From positions 11,228,556-11,292,555 of the forward strand of contig CM076261.1 in NCBI GenBank assembly GCA_038380795.1: a stretch of 64,000 nucleotides of DNA, read 5' to 3'. The translations under genes were made by a program, and so were the position numbers. This DNA is from Pyrocephalus nanus (lineage: Eukaryota; Chordata; Aves; Passeriformes; Tyrannidae). This document shows positions 10,046 to 21,593 of this stretch, piece by piece; position 1 is the first letter of the stretch; each line of letters starts with the position of its first letter. The notes below the pieces were generated by a model that saw only the letters and a program-made list of their open reading frames with translations, was not told the origin of the DNA and did not search any database.

Positions 10046-13000
10046 CACTGCTTAGTGGAACACAAATGCTTGTGTTTTCTATGACAGCCTTTGGCTGGGC
10101 AGAATTGCACTTATTACAGGGTTGTACATCAAGATGGCCTGCTTCATAGAATGGTATTTCTATCTGTGTTGAACTAGTCTATATCAAGTCCATACTTTCT
10201 TTTTTAGATCATTGTAGTGATCACCAAATTCTTTAAAGGCATATCAAACACCTGGCTTCATTTTCTACATGTGCAGGGTCCCTCACCAGACACCTTTTCC
10301 ACAGAATCCAACTAATACTTTCCATATTTTGATGAGCCAACAAAATAAAAATTAGTTTTTTAAAAACAGATGGGAGGACATAGCTTCAAGGACTGTTTTT
10401 GGATAACATGTGAACTCATTTTAAAGAGCTGATGTGATAATTAAAGTTGTTATATATATAGGTACATGATTTCATTACTATTCAGTTTTAGTAGACTCTG
10501 ATCAATTCATAAATGATTTTCACAAAGTTAATCAAGATCTCATTTGAAAACTTCAGAAGAAATTTTAAAGCTTGGTAAATAGTACTTAGCCTTTTAGATT
10601 AATATGCTCTTCAGTGACTGGTAAAGAGTTCATTCTTATGCTGTAGGCATTGAAGATAAACTCAGGATACAAAGGGACAGTCCTTATCCTTATTACAAAT
10701 GCTTTTTGAGGCCTTCAAGCAATTATTTGACTCAAGATTTATGTAGAGTGAATGCCAAAGCTAAACTTTTAGACTGATGAACTATATTAGGTTTTTATGA
10801 ACTTGCATATACAACTTAGTTTTGAGCATTGATTGCTGCAGGTTTCCTGCTGCCAATCTGTTATTAAAAGTGAATGGCTAACTGATCAGGGATAAAGAGT
10901 TCTCATTAACACTGTAATATGATGAGTAATTTTGGAACTGGCTCTTCTTTAAACAAGAAGTTGGACTAGGTAAGCTATAGAGACAATTTCAACTTACTTC
11001 CCCCCACCCTCTCATCCCCCCCGTAATTTCTACATTCTTCCTCTACCAGTTTATACTAAAATTTAGGAGGTACTGATTTTAACAAGTTTTGGGGGTTCTT
11101 TTTATTTGTTTATACATTTTGGTGGAAATTCCATGTTTTCGTTATTCCTGATGCAAAACTAGCAAAGTTTGAATACCTCCTACTTCAATTAGAAAAGGCA
11201 ACACAAGGAAGTTCTCATTTTCCTAATAAATTTGGGGTTAGATAAAAGAGTCAAGTAATATGAAAAGAATCTATTATGTATTTTGAAATTTTAAATATCA
11301 GAACTGAAAAAATACTAAAATATTTACCTTAGGAATACAAGTAATAGTTGTGTCAAAATATTTTTTTACTTCGAACAAAAATTGGTAGTTTTCCTTGAAA
11401 TGAAATAGTTATATATCTATTTGTACATTTCTTTTCAAAGTTTTTATTTCTAAGTTCCTTGTGTTTCAGCATGTCTTTCAACCCAGCCAGGAAGAAATCA
11501 ATTTTCTTAAAGAAAAAATGTTGGCTACAGGAATGACACAATCTATATATACTTATAGCTATGCAATTATGTAACAAGTTGTATATTTATATAACTACAG
11601 AAGGTATAATTCTTTAATACATTGAGTATAAAGTAATCAAAGTTACAGGTGACTTCCTAGAGTTAGAACAAACACTGATTACAGAAATCAACAAAAAAAA
11701 AAAATTCTGTTTTCCACAGATGGAATTTAGATATATTACAATATTAATTACTCAGTTGTGAGGCAGGAAAATTAAAATGTAGGTAGTGTCACAGCATGTG
11801 TGTGAATCTATGCTATGTGTATGAAAATAAATGCTGCATATAAAAACACGTGTATTTATACATATTTACATATATACTCTCTGTGTTTCACTTTACAATA
11901 TTTCATAAATAAATAGCTACTCATAAAAGCATGTCTTGCACTGACCTATTATATTTTACTTTTTTCTTTTTTCATTGCAAACTACCTTGACTGAAATTCT
12001 CCCATGTGAAATCCTCAGGATTAGTTCAGCATACAAGTGCTGTTTGAATTCTGGCTGCATCAAAGCGTCAATAAATGGCTAAAAGGAGCACCGTCAGAAG
12101 TAAAAAGTTGAAGTCTAATCAGAGATGATTAAGTTTACACTTCAAAACAAACAAACACACAGACAAAAGAAAACAGAAAATAGAAGAACATTCTCTGAAA
12201 AGTCAATTGCAAAAGTTAATGTTGTGGTTTGTAAATGTATTCATTCAGTGTTTATGAAGCAGAAGGGTCATGAGAAACTGACCTTAGAAGCATTTTGGGA
12301 CCGATCTCTTGAAAAAGAAGAACTTTTCATGAACAATTTTTCCATCCCATGATTCAGACATAGAAATATCTTTAGAAGATTTGTTACTTTAAAATCTAAG
12401 TTAGAGTTATTTTGAATAAGTATTTGTTTTCTATTATTAATTCAATGAGAGATTTCACTTTATGCATATTGCCAGTATCTTTCTGTCTGACCTCTTTTCT
12501 TTTTCTCAGAACTTATGTCATCTTTGTATATACATAATATATATTTTCCATTCTTATACTTTTAAATAGTGCCATTCAAGTTTCAAAAACTGTTAGTTTT
12601 CTCCTTTCAACAATTTGTTATTTTTTTCCAGTGGGTTTCTTTTTTTCACTTATCTTGCCTCAAACAATTAATTCTGCAATGTACTATAAATTTGAAGACT
12701 CTCATTTGTTTATCTTATCAAGTGAGTCCACAAGCTGATACAATTTATTCAGTGATATACTTCTTTGATGTGAGGAAGTAAATTAGATTGTTACCTATAT
12801 CTCTAATTGAAGATAAGGACAGTGGTTTCTTGCCAGAAACATTTAGTTTTGAACACACACACACACAAAAATATAGACCTTTCAGAAAATGTTTTGGCAT
12901 AAAAAGAGATTTACTTTTGGAAACTGAAAGGAAGTGATCAAGCAACTGAAATCTCTCAAAATTTTGATTAGATCCTGCAAATATGCATCTGTACATTGGT

Positions 13001-14872
13001 CTTTATTCAAGAAAAGGTGCAATGCAAAGTCCAGTTAGTTATTCTGTTGACTGAAATGGACTACTCACTGTAAAAAATACATTTAGTGTAATTATTTGAT
13101 TGAAAATTTTAATGCTCTTCTAATGATTTTTTCTTTGTATGTATATGTACCTTATATATACATGCACCTTCACACACACATAGATATAGATCAAAACTGA
13201 ATAAAATATACAGACTAGACTCAACTGTCACACCCTCTACTATGTTATTTCAGGAATTTTTCCTATACTGAGAGAAATATATGTATACTTTTCTGCATTA
13301 TGCATTTTACTACAATTTTTTCAGTGTTTCAGATATGAATGATGCAAAAAGATGATGAAAAGTCTAGCAATCAAAAAATTTCTAAATGCAAGTTTTTACC
13401 TTTTTCTTTGGAGGGTGTACAATGATTTCATATACTTTTGATTTAGGTTTTAACAAACATTCAATTATTTATGTGTTTTCAGGATCTGAATTTCTGAATG
13501 TTTATTCACTGCAGATCAATATATTTAAGGGCATATTTTTTGACCTTACATAGAAATCTAAACATATTTTGGCAGCTGCAGTGAAATCCAGACACTCTTT
13601 TTTACAGTTATGTTAGATTTTAGGTTTGAAACTACCTGGCTAATAAATGTACCTTTTTTTGAAAAGATGGTCTTCTATGTATTCTTGTTATCTAAATGCC
13701 AATTATTTCTAATCTCACCAAAAGAAAAAAGTAACAGTATCAGGAAACACAAAAAATTATACTTCCACTGAGTTCTAAAGCTCACAAATATATAGTACTG
13801 CTCACATATATATATACATATAATAAATAATGACAGTGCATTTCTCCTGACAACCAGATACAGTCCTCAGTTATACTCAATAAATATTTTGCATAATGAC
13901 TGAATAAGTGATACTCAAACAATATGCTGTATACTCCTGTGAATCACCTAATCACTCCTCTCAGTTTAAATGGTCCTATTGAGTCTCTTCCATCCAACTG
14001 TGCCAATTTTCTGACCTTTGAGGTTAATACAAAACCTACACTTGCTGAATTCACTTGTTGCATATACTGTAATGTAGTATCATTTTGTGTACTGAAGTGA
14101 GCTTGGATTCATGCCTGCACATACAGTTCTACAGTAATAAAATATAATTATAACAGCAGTTGACACAGGAAAAAAATTAAGTAAATCTCCAAAACTCAAA
14201 ACATACAAACAAAAATCCTGCCAGTCACAAGTCGTTTTCAAGTACAAAAATCATCTAAAAAGAAGAAATAATTAAAAAAATAGCTATCTGGGGGTAATGA
14301 CTTGTATTTCTCCAGAGATGTAGAAATCCAGTCCTCTGTGGAGTGAGTGGGCGAAATTCATTGAGTTACTCCAAAGTGATTGACAGTAATTAATGGAGCA
14401 ATAACCATGCATATACAGATAGAGAAATATATTGGGACTTTGGGAAAAGATCTATAACTTGCAGTTTCCCTATGAGATATAATATCTAAAAAATCATATC
14501 AGATTATATAAAGACATATTATGTTTTAAAGTGTGTACTAAATGCAGAGTTGTGCATGCAGAAGGGATTGTGAGATGTTTTAGATTTATGAGGAGATAGC
14601 ATCAAGATCCAGATTGAAGCATTTTACCCACTCTGTTTTTGTTGCCACTGTCCTCTGGTTATGTATAGTTGTGGCCCTTTCACAAAATCATACACAAAAT
14701 CAGTATCGAAAAATATTACTGACTAAAAAAGACTGCTGATGACTTCACACTGCAGCCCAAGTGAGGAGTTCATAGAATATATCTATGTTATTTCACAGTT
14801 TCAATCTAAAGTACTGTGTGGTTTAGGAGTCCTGAGTAACTTCCACTGGAGATAACAGAGCTGCTACATGGA
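10046..14872. other. Unique AT-rich sequence
   Basis: Nearly 5 kb without a recognisable gene or clear transposon, except a doubtful CR1 tip at 10,955-10,997. Minor simple repeats include (AC)n at 12,855-12,867 and TA/ATAC tracts near 13,140-13,190 and 13,800-13,830. Open frames are all under 84 codons with AT-driven composition. Confidence 0.5.
10955..10997 (+). mobile_element. Possible CR1 tip remnant
   Basis: AAGAAGTTGGACTAGGTAAG then TATAGAGACAATTTCAACTT resembles the segment of CR1 just upstream of its octamer tail, but the octamers are absent. It is short and degenerate and could be chance. Confidence 0.35.
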
Positions 14873-14947
14873 TTTATGCCCCTCTGACAGTCTGGTCTTA
14901 ATCTCATTTTTAGTAAAAGCCCTTAGAAATAAGGTAGATTCACATCT
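14873..14947 (+). repeat. Inverted repeat, arm A (75 bp)
   Basis: This arm is the reverse complement of 16,257-16,331 with three mismatches over 75 bp, all transitions and no gaps. The outer end of both arms reads TTTATGCCCCTCTGACAGTC. Homology stops abruptly on both sides. The arms enclose 1,309 bp. See the finding for interpretations: transposon termini, inverted duplication, or paired intronic sequences. Confidence 0.9.
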
Positions 14948-16013
14948 AGTGACTTTAGGGTGATAAAAAGTTAAGTGTTGATAACAGTGCGGTAAATTAG
15001 AGTTGCAGTTTCTTAAACAGCAATAAAAAGCATTCCTCCATACTAGAGGTTAATCTACACAGTTTATTCTAGTCTCTTGCCTTCTCCTTAAAGTTGTCAA
15101 ATAGGAGTAGGAGGTGGAGAGGTTGGGGATAGTGTTTCACTTCAGCGAGATTTTTTTCATTCTATACTTGATTTCACATTGTAAAATTCACCTGTATCTG
15201 AGCATAACAAAAGCAATTTACAAACAGTAGAAGTGTGAATAGTTCAAAATGAGATCTGCTTACTTTAGTATATGCAGTCATTCATCCATATTGACTTCAC
15301 CATAACAGCGCAGATGACATAGGTGAGGAGTAAGAAATAAGTAAACGTTGCTGTATAAAAGAATGCTGCACTTAAAAGAGCATATTATGAGATGGCTATC
15401 TTCAGTAAATGACTCAGTTAGCATGTAAAGCAGTGTTTTATCCAATTTAGTATTGTCATTTGTTGTATTCTAGGAAAAATATTAATAATTTCAATTACAC
15501 AAAATCTAAGAAATTTGGAGATGGTAGTCCTTAAGATCCAGAAACTAAGCTTTTTCTTCATCTTAACTGTGAAAAACACCTTGTTAAATCAATGCAAGTG
15601 TGAGTAAACTTTTCATTCTATGAGATACATAATGAGTTAAGTGATATGATACAATGGATATGACTCTCTCCTTTAGAAGAAAGAACAGTCTTAAGCAATT
15701 TAGAGTAAGCTGTACTTTAAGAACCAGGGAGACAGCCCAAGATTGAATACATTTAGCAGTTCAGACATAACCAAAATCAGCAGGAAAAGTGAGAGAATTC
15801 CCATTCAATATTTGTCCATAATCTTGTCCAGTTTACAGCAATTACAAGAGTGGTAAAACACAAATAAAGGAAAATAAGCATTTATTGGTGTCTGTCTCTG
15901 CAATCAGTGAAAGTATGTATATACATATATATGTAATGAATTGAAAAAAACATGACCAAATATGTATTTAAATGCTCTTCTTGGACACTCACACTCTGAA
16001 ATCATAAACTTAC
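14948..16013. other. Sequence between the inverted-repeat arms
   Basis: About 1.07 kb of ordinary complexity with no recognised transposase, LTR or LINE sequence. It contains a TA-rich patch at 15,914-15,934. It lies on the minus-strand downstream side of the exon-like frame at 16,014-16,170. Confidence 0.5.
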
Positions 16014-16170
16014 TTAGGACAGCTTCAATCTCATAATGAGAATGTTGTTCTCCATCTTTGTCACTCTCAGAACAAAGGTCAGTCTCTTTTATCCTGCTTC
16101 CATCCCTTCTTTGTTTTTTCAGAAGTTTCTTTCTTAATAACCTAGAATCATCTTCCACATTTTTTTTCAT
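16014..16170 (-). CDS. Possible orphan coding exon, unknown product
   Basis: A minus-strand frame opens with ATG at 16,170. It runs 52 codons to base 16,014 and is followed at once by a perfect splice-donor hexamer GTAAGT (16,013-16,008). The 52 residues are strongly charged (KKLLKKQRRDGSRIKE, then an acidic SESDKDGEQ) and end HYEIEAVL. This is very different from the Phe/Ile/Tyr-rich peptides that random frames give here. Read-through past the donor becomes AT-driven. An in-frame TAG lies 15 bases upstream of the ATG. A pyrimidine-rich run ending in CAG sits near 16,226, so an acceptor is possible but the frame would be interrupted. The acidic run followed by a [Y/F]E[V/I]E-type motif faintly recalls the start of a chromodomain, but the rest of such a domain is not nearby. 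No assignment is made. It could be a real exon, a decayed duplicate, or chance. Confidence 0.22.
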
Positions 16171-16256
16171 GGACAGTTTGACATTCTATAATTTCTGACC
16201 TTGAAATTATTTTTCTTGCTTCTTGACCAAACTGAGGTCTCACAGAGAAGATGTGA

Positions 16257-16331
16257 AGACGTGAATCTACCTTGTTTCTAAGGGCTTTTACTAAAAATAA
16301 GATTAAGACCAGACTGTCAGAGGGGCATAAA
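16257..16331 (-). repeat. Inverted repeat, arm B (75 bp)
   Basis: Partner of arm A at 14,873-14,947. On the minus strand it lies about 87 bases upstream of the exon-like frame, so in a minus-strand transcript the frame would sit between two complementary 75-nt segments. Confidence 0.9.
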
Positions 16332-18164
16332 AAATAGAAAACATCTCAGAAAAGAACATTAATATCTGCTTTGTTAGAGTAAAGAAGAATACCTTTATTT
16401 GGCTTGGCTAGACATCTCAGGGCCATTTCTCAATATTTATTCTAATTAATATGATTTATTTGGTTTTTTATTAGTCAGTTTGGGGGCTTTTCTTTGTTGT
16501 TGTTCAGAGTAACAGTGACCAGTTTTGCAACATAAACAGTTGCAGAGTTGAAAAATGAAGTTAATTATCATTTGATACACAAAATTAATTTAGATGACAG
16601 TGTAAGAGAATGGGAAGTCAAGTCTTAGATTGTGTCTATGGGATTTGCCTGATGTCAGCTTTACAACATATATATTGTTTAATGCTTCCGTGCTTATAAT
16701 GTATAATACAAGATAAGAATGGTTTGATTGAAGATGGCTATTATGATAATCCATTCAAAAAATACAGGGCAATTTCCTTCTGATCTTTTGAAAACTTCAA
16801 GCAGTTGCCTGGAAATCAGCTGTATCAACAGAGAGAAATTTGTTATGGGAAACAAAATATTAAAAGACTGAAGCAGGAGAGAAAGCTTTCAGGTGTACCT
16901 ATAAGAGTGTCTTTCAGCTCATGAAGAAGGAAGCATGTTGTTAAATTCTCTTCTCCCTACTAGGTATCCATTTTTATTTGATATTGCTCTTAATGATGCA
17001 GTGATCAAGGCTTGCAGTATATTGTATACAAATGTATATTCCAAAAAACTTACACAGTATTGTTATAATTTTTGTATTCAGTCTGCGGTTTATGAAAAGA
17101 GAAGTGAAAGCATTGCTAGCTGACACTTCTCTTTAGAAAGTCACTGGATGGAAAGAGACACCATTTTAAATGTAAGTGTTTTATATAGTTTGGTAATATA
17201 GCTTAGAATTTTTCAGAAAATTACATTTAAATGTCTTTATAAATGAGCAATACTACTTAAACATGCACATATTGCTGCAATGAATTTTAGTAATGAGAGC
17301 TGTGGATTTTATCTCAAAACATCACAGTTATAAGACTGTTAAAAATACATTTAAATGTTGTAATAAAAATACTTCACATCTTTTTCTGTGGTGTAATTTG
17401 TTAAAATTTTCCATTAACATTCGACAGCCCTTTATTCACTCTCATTTTGGTTAATAGATATAGTGTACTCAATTTCTTGCCCTCTGAGAAAGTACTGGCA
17501 GTGTGTTTTGACCTATAATCTATACTTAAGGGTTCAGTAGCTTTTTAGGAACGTTCATGGAGACTTTATTAATCTCTAATAAACTCAGCTCTTCCACTTC
17601 ATTTCGTGGCTGAATGTAACAGTATTTGCTTTCAAAACTAATTATAGAAGGCAGAGCAGAACAGTCAAAATTATGCCCCTGGCATAATTACAATAGAATT
17701 TGTTTATCTTCATGCCTTTAAACACCATTCAACTATGCAATAGTTTCCTTTTGTCCTGGCTATTTATTCCTGAGAAATGGCATTTAAATTACTGAATGAA
17801 AATTATAAAAGTGATATGGCAAGCACAATTTAAATCTGATTGTATGAGCAGCTAAAGCTCCAATTTAGACAACAGTCTTAAAAAAAAAAAAAAAAAAAAA
17901 AGGAAAAATAGAACCTAAACAAACAAACCCAAGAATGGCAAAAAAGTCCTTTACATAAATGTTACTTGAAAGCCATTATTCATACTAAGGGTCTTGTCTG
18001 TGTCCTGTGGTTATTTTACTGCTATTTTAATCTGACCATATCTCTGAAAGCCTTGTGTCTTCCTTTTTTACAAGCTTCTGTCATATGCAATATTTACAAG
18101 ACACCAAGTATAAATGTACTCTACAGAGGATTCTAGAGAGAACAACTGGAGTAGTAAAATGATT
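16332..18164. other. Unique AT-rich sequence
   Basis: No gene or transposon recognised. The stretch 17,560-17,860 is high-complexity AT-rich DNA with several TAATTA-like words, possibly conserved non-coding (see finding). A 22-base A run lies at 17,880-17,901. Confidence 0.5.
17880..17901. repeat. A homopolymer run
   Basis: About 22 uninterrupted A. No retroposon body is recognisable immediately upstream. Confidence 0.9.
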
Positions 18165-18265
18165 AACCTCTCCCATTTATGTTACATACAAGGAAACTAA
18201 AGTATGAGTCTAAGGGGCACTATAGCAATAACATAATGGAAATAGCAGTCCTAGTGTATTTCTGC
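18165..18265 (-). mobile_element. CORE-SINE (MIR-like) remnant
   Basis: The plus strand reads AACCTCTCCCATTTATG, then AAGGAAACTAAAGTATGAG, AAGGGGCACTATAGCAAT and AATGGAAATAGCAGTCC. In order this matches the reverse complement of the MIR core. It is heavily diverged, as expected for an insertion older than birds. Confidence 0.55.
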
Positions 18266-18770
18266 AGAATAGATTAAACACCTGGGACGTCATCTGAGCA
18301 GATGTGTAAGTCTTAATGGTCTCGTAAGAGGGAGTACTCTATAAAGTCTACGTCATGTATGTAATTCCAGTCTGTGCTCTTCAAAAAATGTAAACCTTTT
18401 CGTTTATCCTTGTCTCAGTTTCCAAGTACCTAAAATGAGAACATAATAAAATGTCTTAACTTATTTGAGTACATAAATCACTCTACTATCTTAACACTGA
18501 GGATATGAAGGGTTTTATTATATTATTCATTAATTATGAATAACTTGGAGGATCAAGAACAACATGCTATATAATACATAATGCATTAGAGACTCAAATG
18601 CAATGCAAAGTTTCTGTTTCTCTTTTGTTTCTTTAATCCACTACTTCAAAGATAGAGAATTTACCTATGATCAGAGATCCTAATGCAAACTCCAGTTTGT
18701 GGATTTTGCAGCTGTCCTAGAGGGACTTGGAATATACAATCTAATAACACCATCACTTTTCATTTTGTAG

Positions 18771-18840
18771 GACCTTTCATCTGAAGATCTCAAAGTGTTT
18801 TTCAACTTCAGTGAAACTCACCTTAAAAACAGCAAGTGAT
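18771..18840 (-). mobile_element. CORE-SINE/L2-type tail remnant
   Basis: CTTTCATCTGAAGATCTCAA then AGTGTTTTTCAA is the amniote-wide reversed SINE/LINE tail signature (the complement reads as CTTTGAGATC...GATGAAAG). Only about 70 bp is recognisable. The exact family (MIR, L2 or a related CORE-SINE) is not resolved. Confidence 0.5.
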
Positions 18841-18948
18841 ATAAATAAGGGACATACAGAAATTTGATCAACCCACCATTACTTGATGAAGTTAATCTCT
18901 CATTGTTCTCTTAAGACTTGTGACAACACTGTAGCAAAGTTCAACAGG

Positions 18949-18953
18949 CTGAA
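18949..18953. repeat. Target-site duplication CTGAA, left copy
   Basis: It matches 22,100-22,104 exactly, on the far side of the provirus, and so defines the insertion limits. Confidence 0.92.
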
Positions 18954-19354
18954 TGTGATAGTTTGGACTTTGGCTCCTTGCCAAATGTTCAAACTTCTAG
19001 TTAGCAGGCCCTCCCCCTTTTTCTCTTCCTTCTTCCCTTAGGGTAAAAGAATAAAAAAAAAACTATAAAAATTAAAGAATCCAAAGTCAAGCTGCTTAAA
19101 TAAATATATATATATTTACGAAGATCACAGTTATATATAGTTAAGATGACTCTGCAGGCCTCAGTCTTAGATAAGCGAGACCAACGCAAGGACGTACTGT
19201 TCCCAAACCTCGCCGGAAGAGAAGAGAGTGAGGTCTCTAATCTCCAACTTATTTATATTCTGGTTTACGTAAAAATCGTATGGAATACTGGGTACTTGGC
19301 CACTTCCTTGGTTACAGACTGGTCACCAGGAAGGCCTAGACTAAAACCATTACA
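18954..19354 (-). repeat. 3' LTR of the provirus (complete, 401 bp)
   Basis: On the minus strand it begins TGTAATGGTTTTAGTC (19,354) and ends with CTATCACA (18,954). The termini are imperfect inverted repeats, TGTAATGGTTTTAG against TGTGATAGTTTGGA. Positions 19,149-19,354 are repeated at 21,895-22,099. The part 18,954-19,148, the downstream end of the LTR, is present only here. No canonical poly(A) hexamer was found on the minus strand. Confidence 0.85.
19250..19257 (-). promoter_or_regulatory. TATA box, 3' LTR
   Basis: TATAAATA on the minus strand, about 100 bp from the LTR start, in a context identical in the 5' LTR. Confidence 0.6.
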
Positions 19355-19680
19355 TTCTGTATTCCTTATTTCATACTATTTTTACGTAACACTTATATTT
19401 CGTGTTCATTTATTTCTTGTGCATATATACACATAAACATATATGTATATAGTTCTTGTTCATTCTTTAGAGTATTCATCTTGTTGTAGAAGAATCAGTA
19501 TCAGTATCAGGATTAGTTTGGTTCTGATTCTTGGCCCTTAAGTCACAATTACAGTTTTGGTTTTCAGGGCTTGTTCTTTGGTCTGGGCTGGTTTATTACT
19601 GGATACCACCATCAACTGTTCAGGCCTTTCTCATCTGGTGACTAGTTTCTTACAAAATACATCTCAAAGCACATGATTAG
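19355..19680 (-). other. Provirus tail between integrase and 3' LTR
   Basis: About 330 bp between the degraded end of integrase and the 3' LTR. No env-like frame is visible and the space is too small for one. The polypurine tract expected just before the LTR is only loosely recognisable (AATAAGGAATACAGAA on the minus strand, ending at 19,355). Confidence 0.5.
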
Positions 19681-20600
19681 TCTTTCTTCAAGGTTAAATT
19701 TCCTTGGGGCACACAGTGGATCTTTCCATTCTTTCTCATTACTCACTAAGTATTTCCGGGTCCTTGAGTGGAAACAATCCCACGAATGGGTTTGTCTTGG
19801 CCTGAGGAAGGAGTAATCTAAACAGTCTTTCCTAATATACCTCTCAGATGGATCTCTGGAATTCTGTCTCCATCTACAGTGTGGAGGGATTCTGCTTGGG
19901 CAGGACTAGTTCGATTGACAAAGTCTTTAGTGTTAATAAGCCAGGTGGCCTTGGCTAAGTGCTTGTCCTAGTTCTTGAAAGTTCCCTCACCTAGTGCCTT
20001 CAGAGTTGTTTTTAAGAGTCCATTACATCTTTTAATTTTTTCAGCAGCGGGTGCATGATATGGAATGTGATATATCCATTCAATATACCATGTTTCCATG
20101 CCTAAGTTTCCACTGGATTATTTTTTAAATGAGTCCCATTGTCTGATTCAATTCGGTCTGGAGTGCCATGTTTCCACAGGACTTGCTTCTCGAGACTTAG
20201 AATGGTATTCCGGGCAGTTGCATGTGGTACCGAATAAGTTTCTAACTATTTAGTAGTCGCTTCCACTATGGTAAGCACATAGTGTTTATCTTGGCGGGTT
20301 TGTGGCAATGTGATGTAATTAACCTGTTATGCTTCTCCGTATTTATACTTGTCCCAGCGTCCACCATACTATAGGGGCTTCAACCTTTTGGCCTGTTTAG
20401 TGGCAGCACAGGTTGCCATTAAGTCAGTCATGAAAAATCTGGGAAATAGTGTCTACGGTTATATTCACTCCTTGGTCTCGTGCCTATTTATTGGTGGCAT
20501 TTTGGCCCTGATGGCCTGAAGCATCATGGGCCCACCGAGTTAGGAACAACTCTCTCTTTTGCTGCCAGTCTAGGTTTACTTGTGACATCTCGACTTGTGC
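19680..20600 (-). pseudogene. pol: ERVL-like pol: integrase, inactivated
   Basis: The integrase of the provirus would have joined viral cDNA to host DNA. The zinc-binding region is recognisable near 20,515-20,560 (HDASGHQG-like, in a shifted frame). The core follows toward lower coordinates, with its second catalytic Asp intact in SDNGTHF (Asp codon 20,143-20,141). The position of the first catalytic Asp reads Asn (codon 20,320-20,318) and that of the Glu reads Lys (20,033-20,031). In-frame stops at 20,486, 20,371, 20,329, 20,248, 20,104 and 19,970 (first base of each, minus strand) all sit where the family has Trp. Frameshifts occur between 20,486 and 20,371 and between 20,104 and 19,970. 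The frame cannot be translated. Limits are approximate. Confidence 0.8.
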
Positions 20601-20699
20601 AGTGTGGTCTGCCTGTCTGTTATGAGTGTGTTTCTCATTAGTTCAATTCTTGGGCACATGGGCATTTACATGGCGGAATCTCACATTCAGTTTTTTCAC

Positions 20700-21191
20700 T
20701 CTGGCAGCGATGTCTTGCTACAAAGCGGCAGCCCAGATGGGTTTTCCTCTATGTCTCCAATTCATTTTCTTTCACCTATCTAGCCATCCTCACAGGGCAT
20801 TGGCTATTATTCACAAATTGGTGTATAGGTAGAGTTTTGGCCATTCTTCTCTTTCTGCAATGTCCAGGGCCAATTGGACAGCTTTGAGTTCTGCAAACTG
20901 ATTCAATTCGCCTTTACCTTCAGTGGCTTCTGCCACTCGTTGGGTGGGACTTCACACAGTTGCTTTCCACTTTCGGCTCCTTCCTACAATGTGGTAAGAA
21001 CTGTCAGTGAAAAGAGCATAGCGTGTTTCTTCATCTGGTAGTTGATTATATGGCAGAGTTTCTTCAGCTCGACTCACTGGCTCTTCTTCTTCATCTGCCA
21101 GACTGAAGTTCCCACTGTCAGGCCAATTGGTTATAATTTCTAAAATTCTAGGGCGATTTGAGTTTCCCATTCGGACATGTTGCGTAATCAA
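20700..21191 (-). pseudogene. pol: ERVL-like pol: RNase H and linker, inactivated
   Basis: RNase H degrades the RNA strand of the RNA:DNA hybrid during reverse transcription. The minus-strand frame enters with RYALFTDSSYHIVG, which holds the first catalytic Asp (codon 21,005-21,003). The Glu is kept in FAELKA (codon 20,891-20,889). The third acidic position reads Asn (20,819-20,817). Stops in this one frame begin at 20,954, 20,813, 20,792, 20,774 and 20,720. Each replaces a family Trp, and reading otherwise continues in the same frame for about 95 codons. The open part before the first stop is 79 codons from 21,191. Base changes are overwhelmingly G-to-A on the coding strand. Confidence 0.85.
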
Positions 21192-21593
21192 AGCTATCTA
21201 CTTGTTCCATGTGGCATCAGTGGCATGGTGCGGAGAGGGTACCTTATTTTTGAACATCCATTTCAGCACTGGTAATCGGGGTGTCAGGAAGAGTTGTGTT
21301 TCGGTACTAATCACTTCTGAGGCTGCTCGTATGCCTTCATATGCCACTAAGATTTCTTTTTCCATAGGGGTGTAATTGGCCTCAGAACTACAGTAGTTTC
21401 GGCTCCAAAAATCAAGTGGTCGCCCTCACGTTTCACCAGGCACTTTTTGCCAGAGGTTTCAGGAGGGACTTTTATTTCCTGCTGTAGAATAAAGTACATT
21501 CTTTATATCTGGTCTCGTCCTGACTGGTCCAAGAGTAACGGTGTGTGCAATCTTTTGCTTGATTTGTCTGAAAGTTTGTTGTTGTTCAGGATC

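Noticed and set aside
14873..16331. Calling the inverted repeat a named DNA transposon
   Set aside because: No transposase similarity, no certain target duplication and no recognised terminal motif; left as an unclassified inverted repeat.
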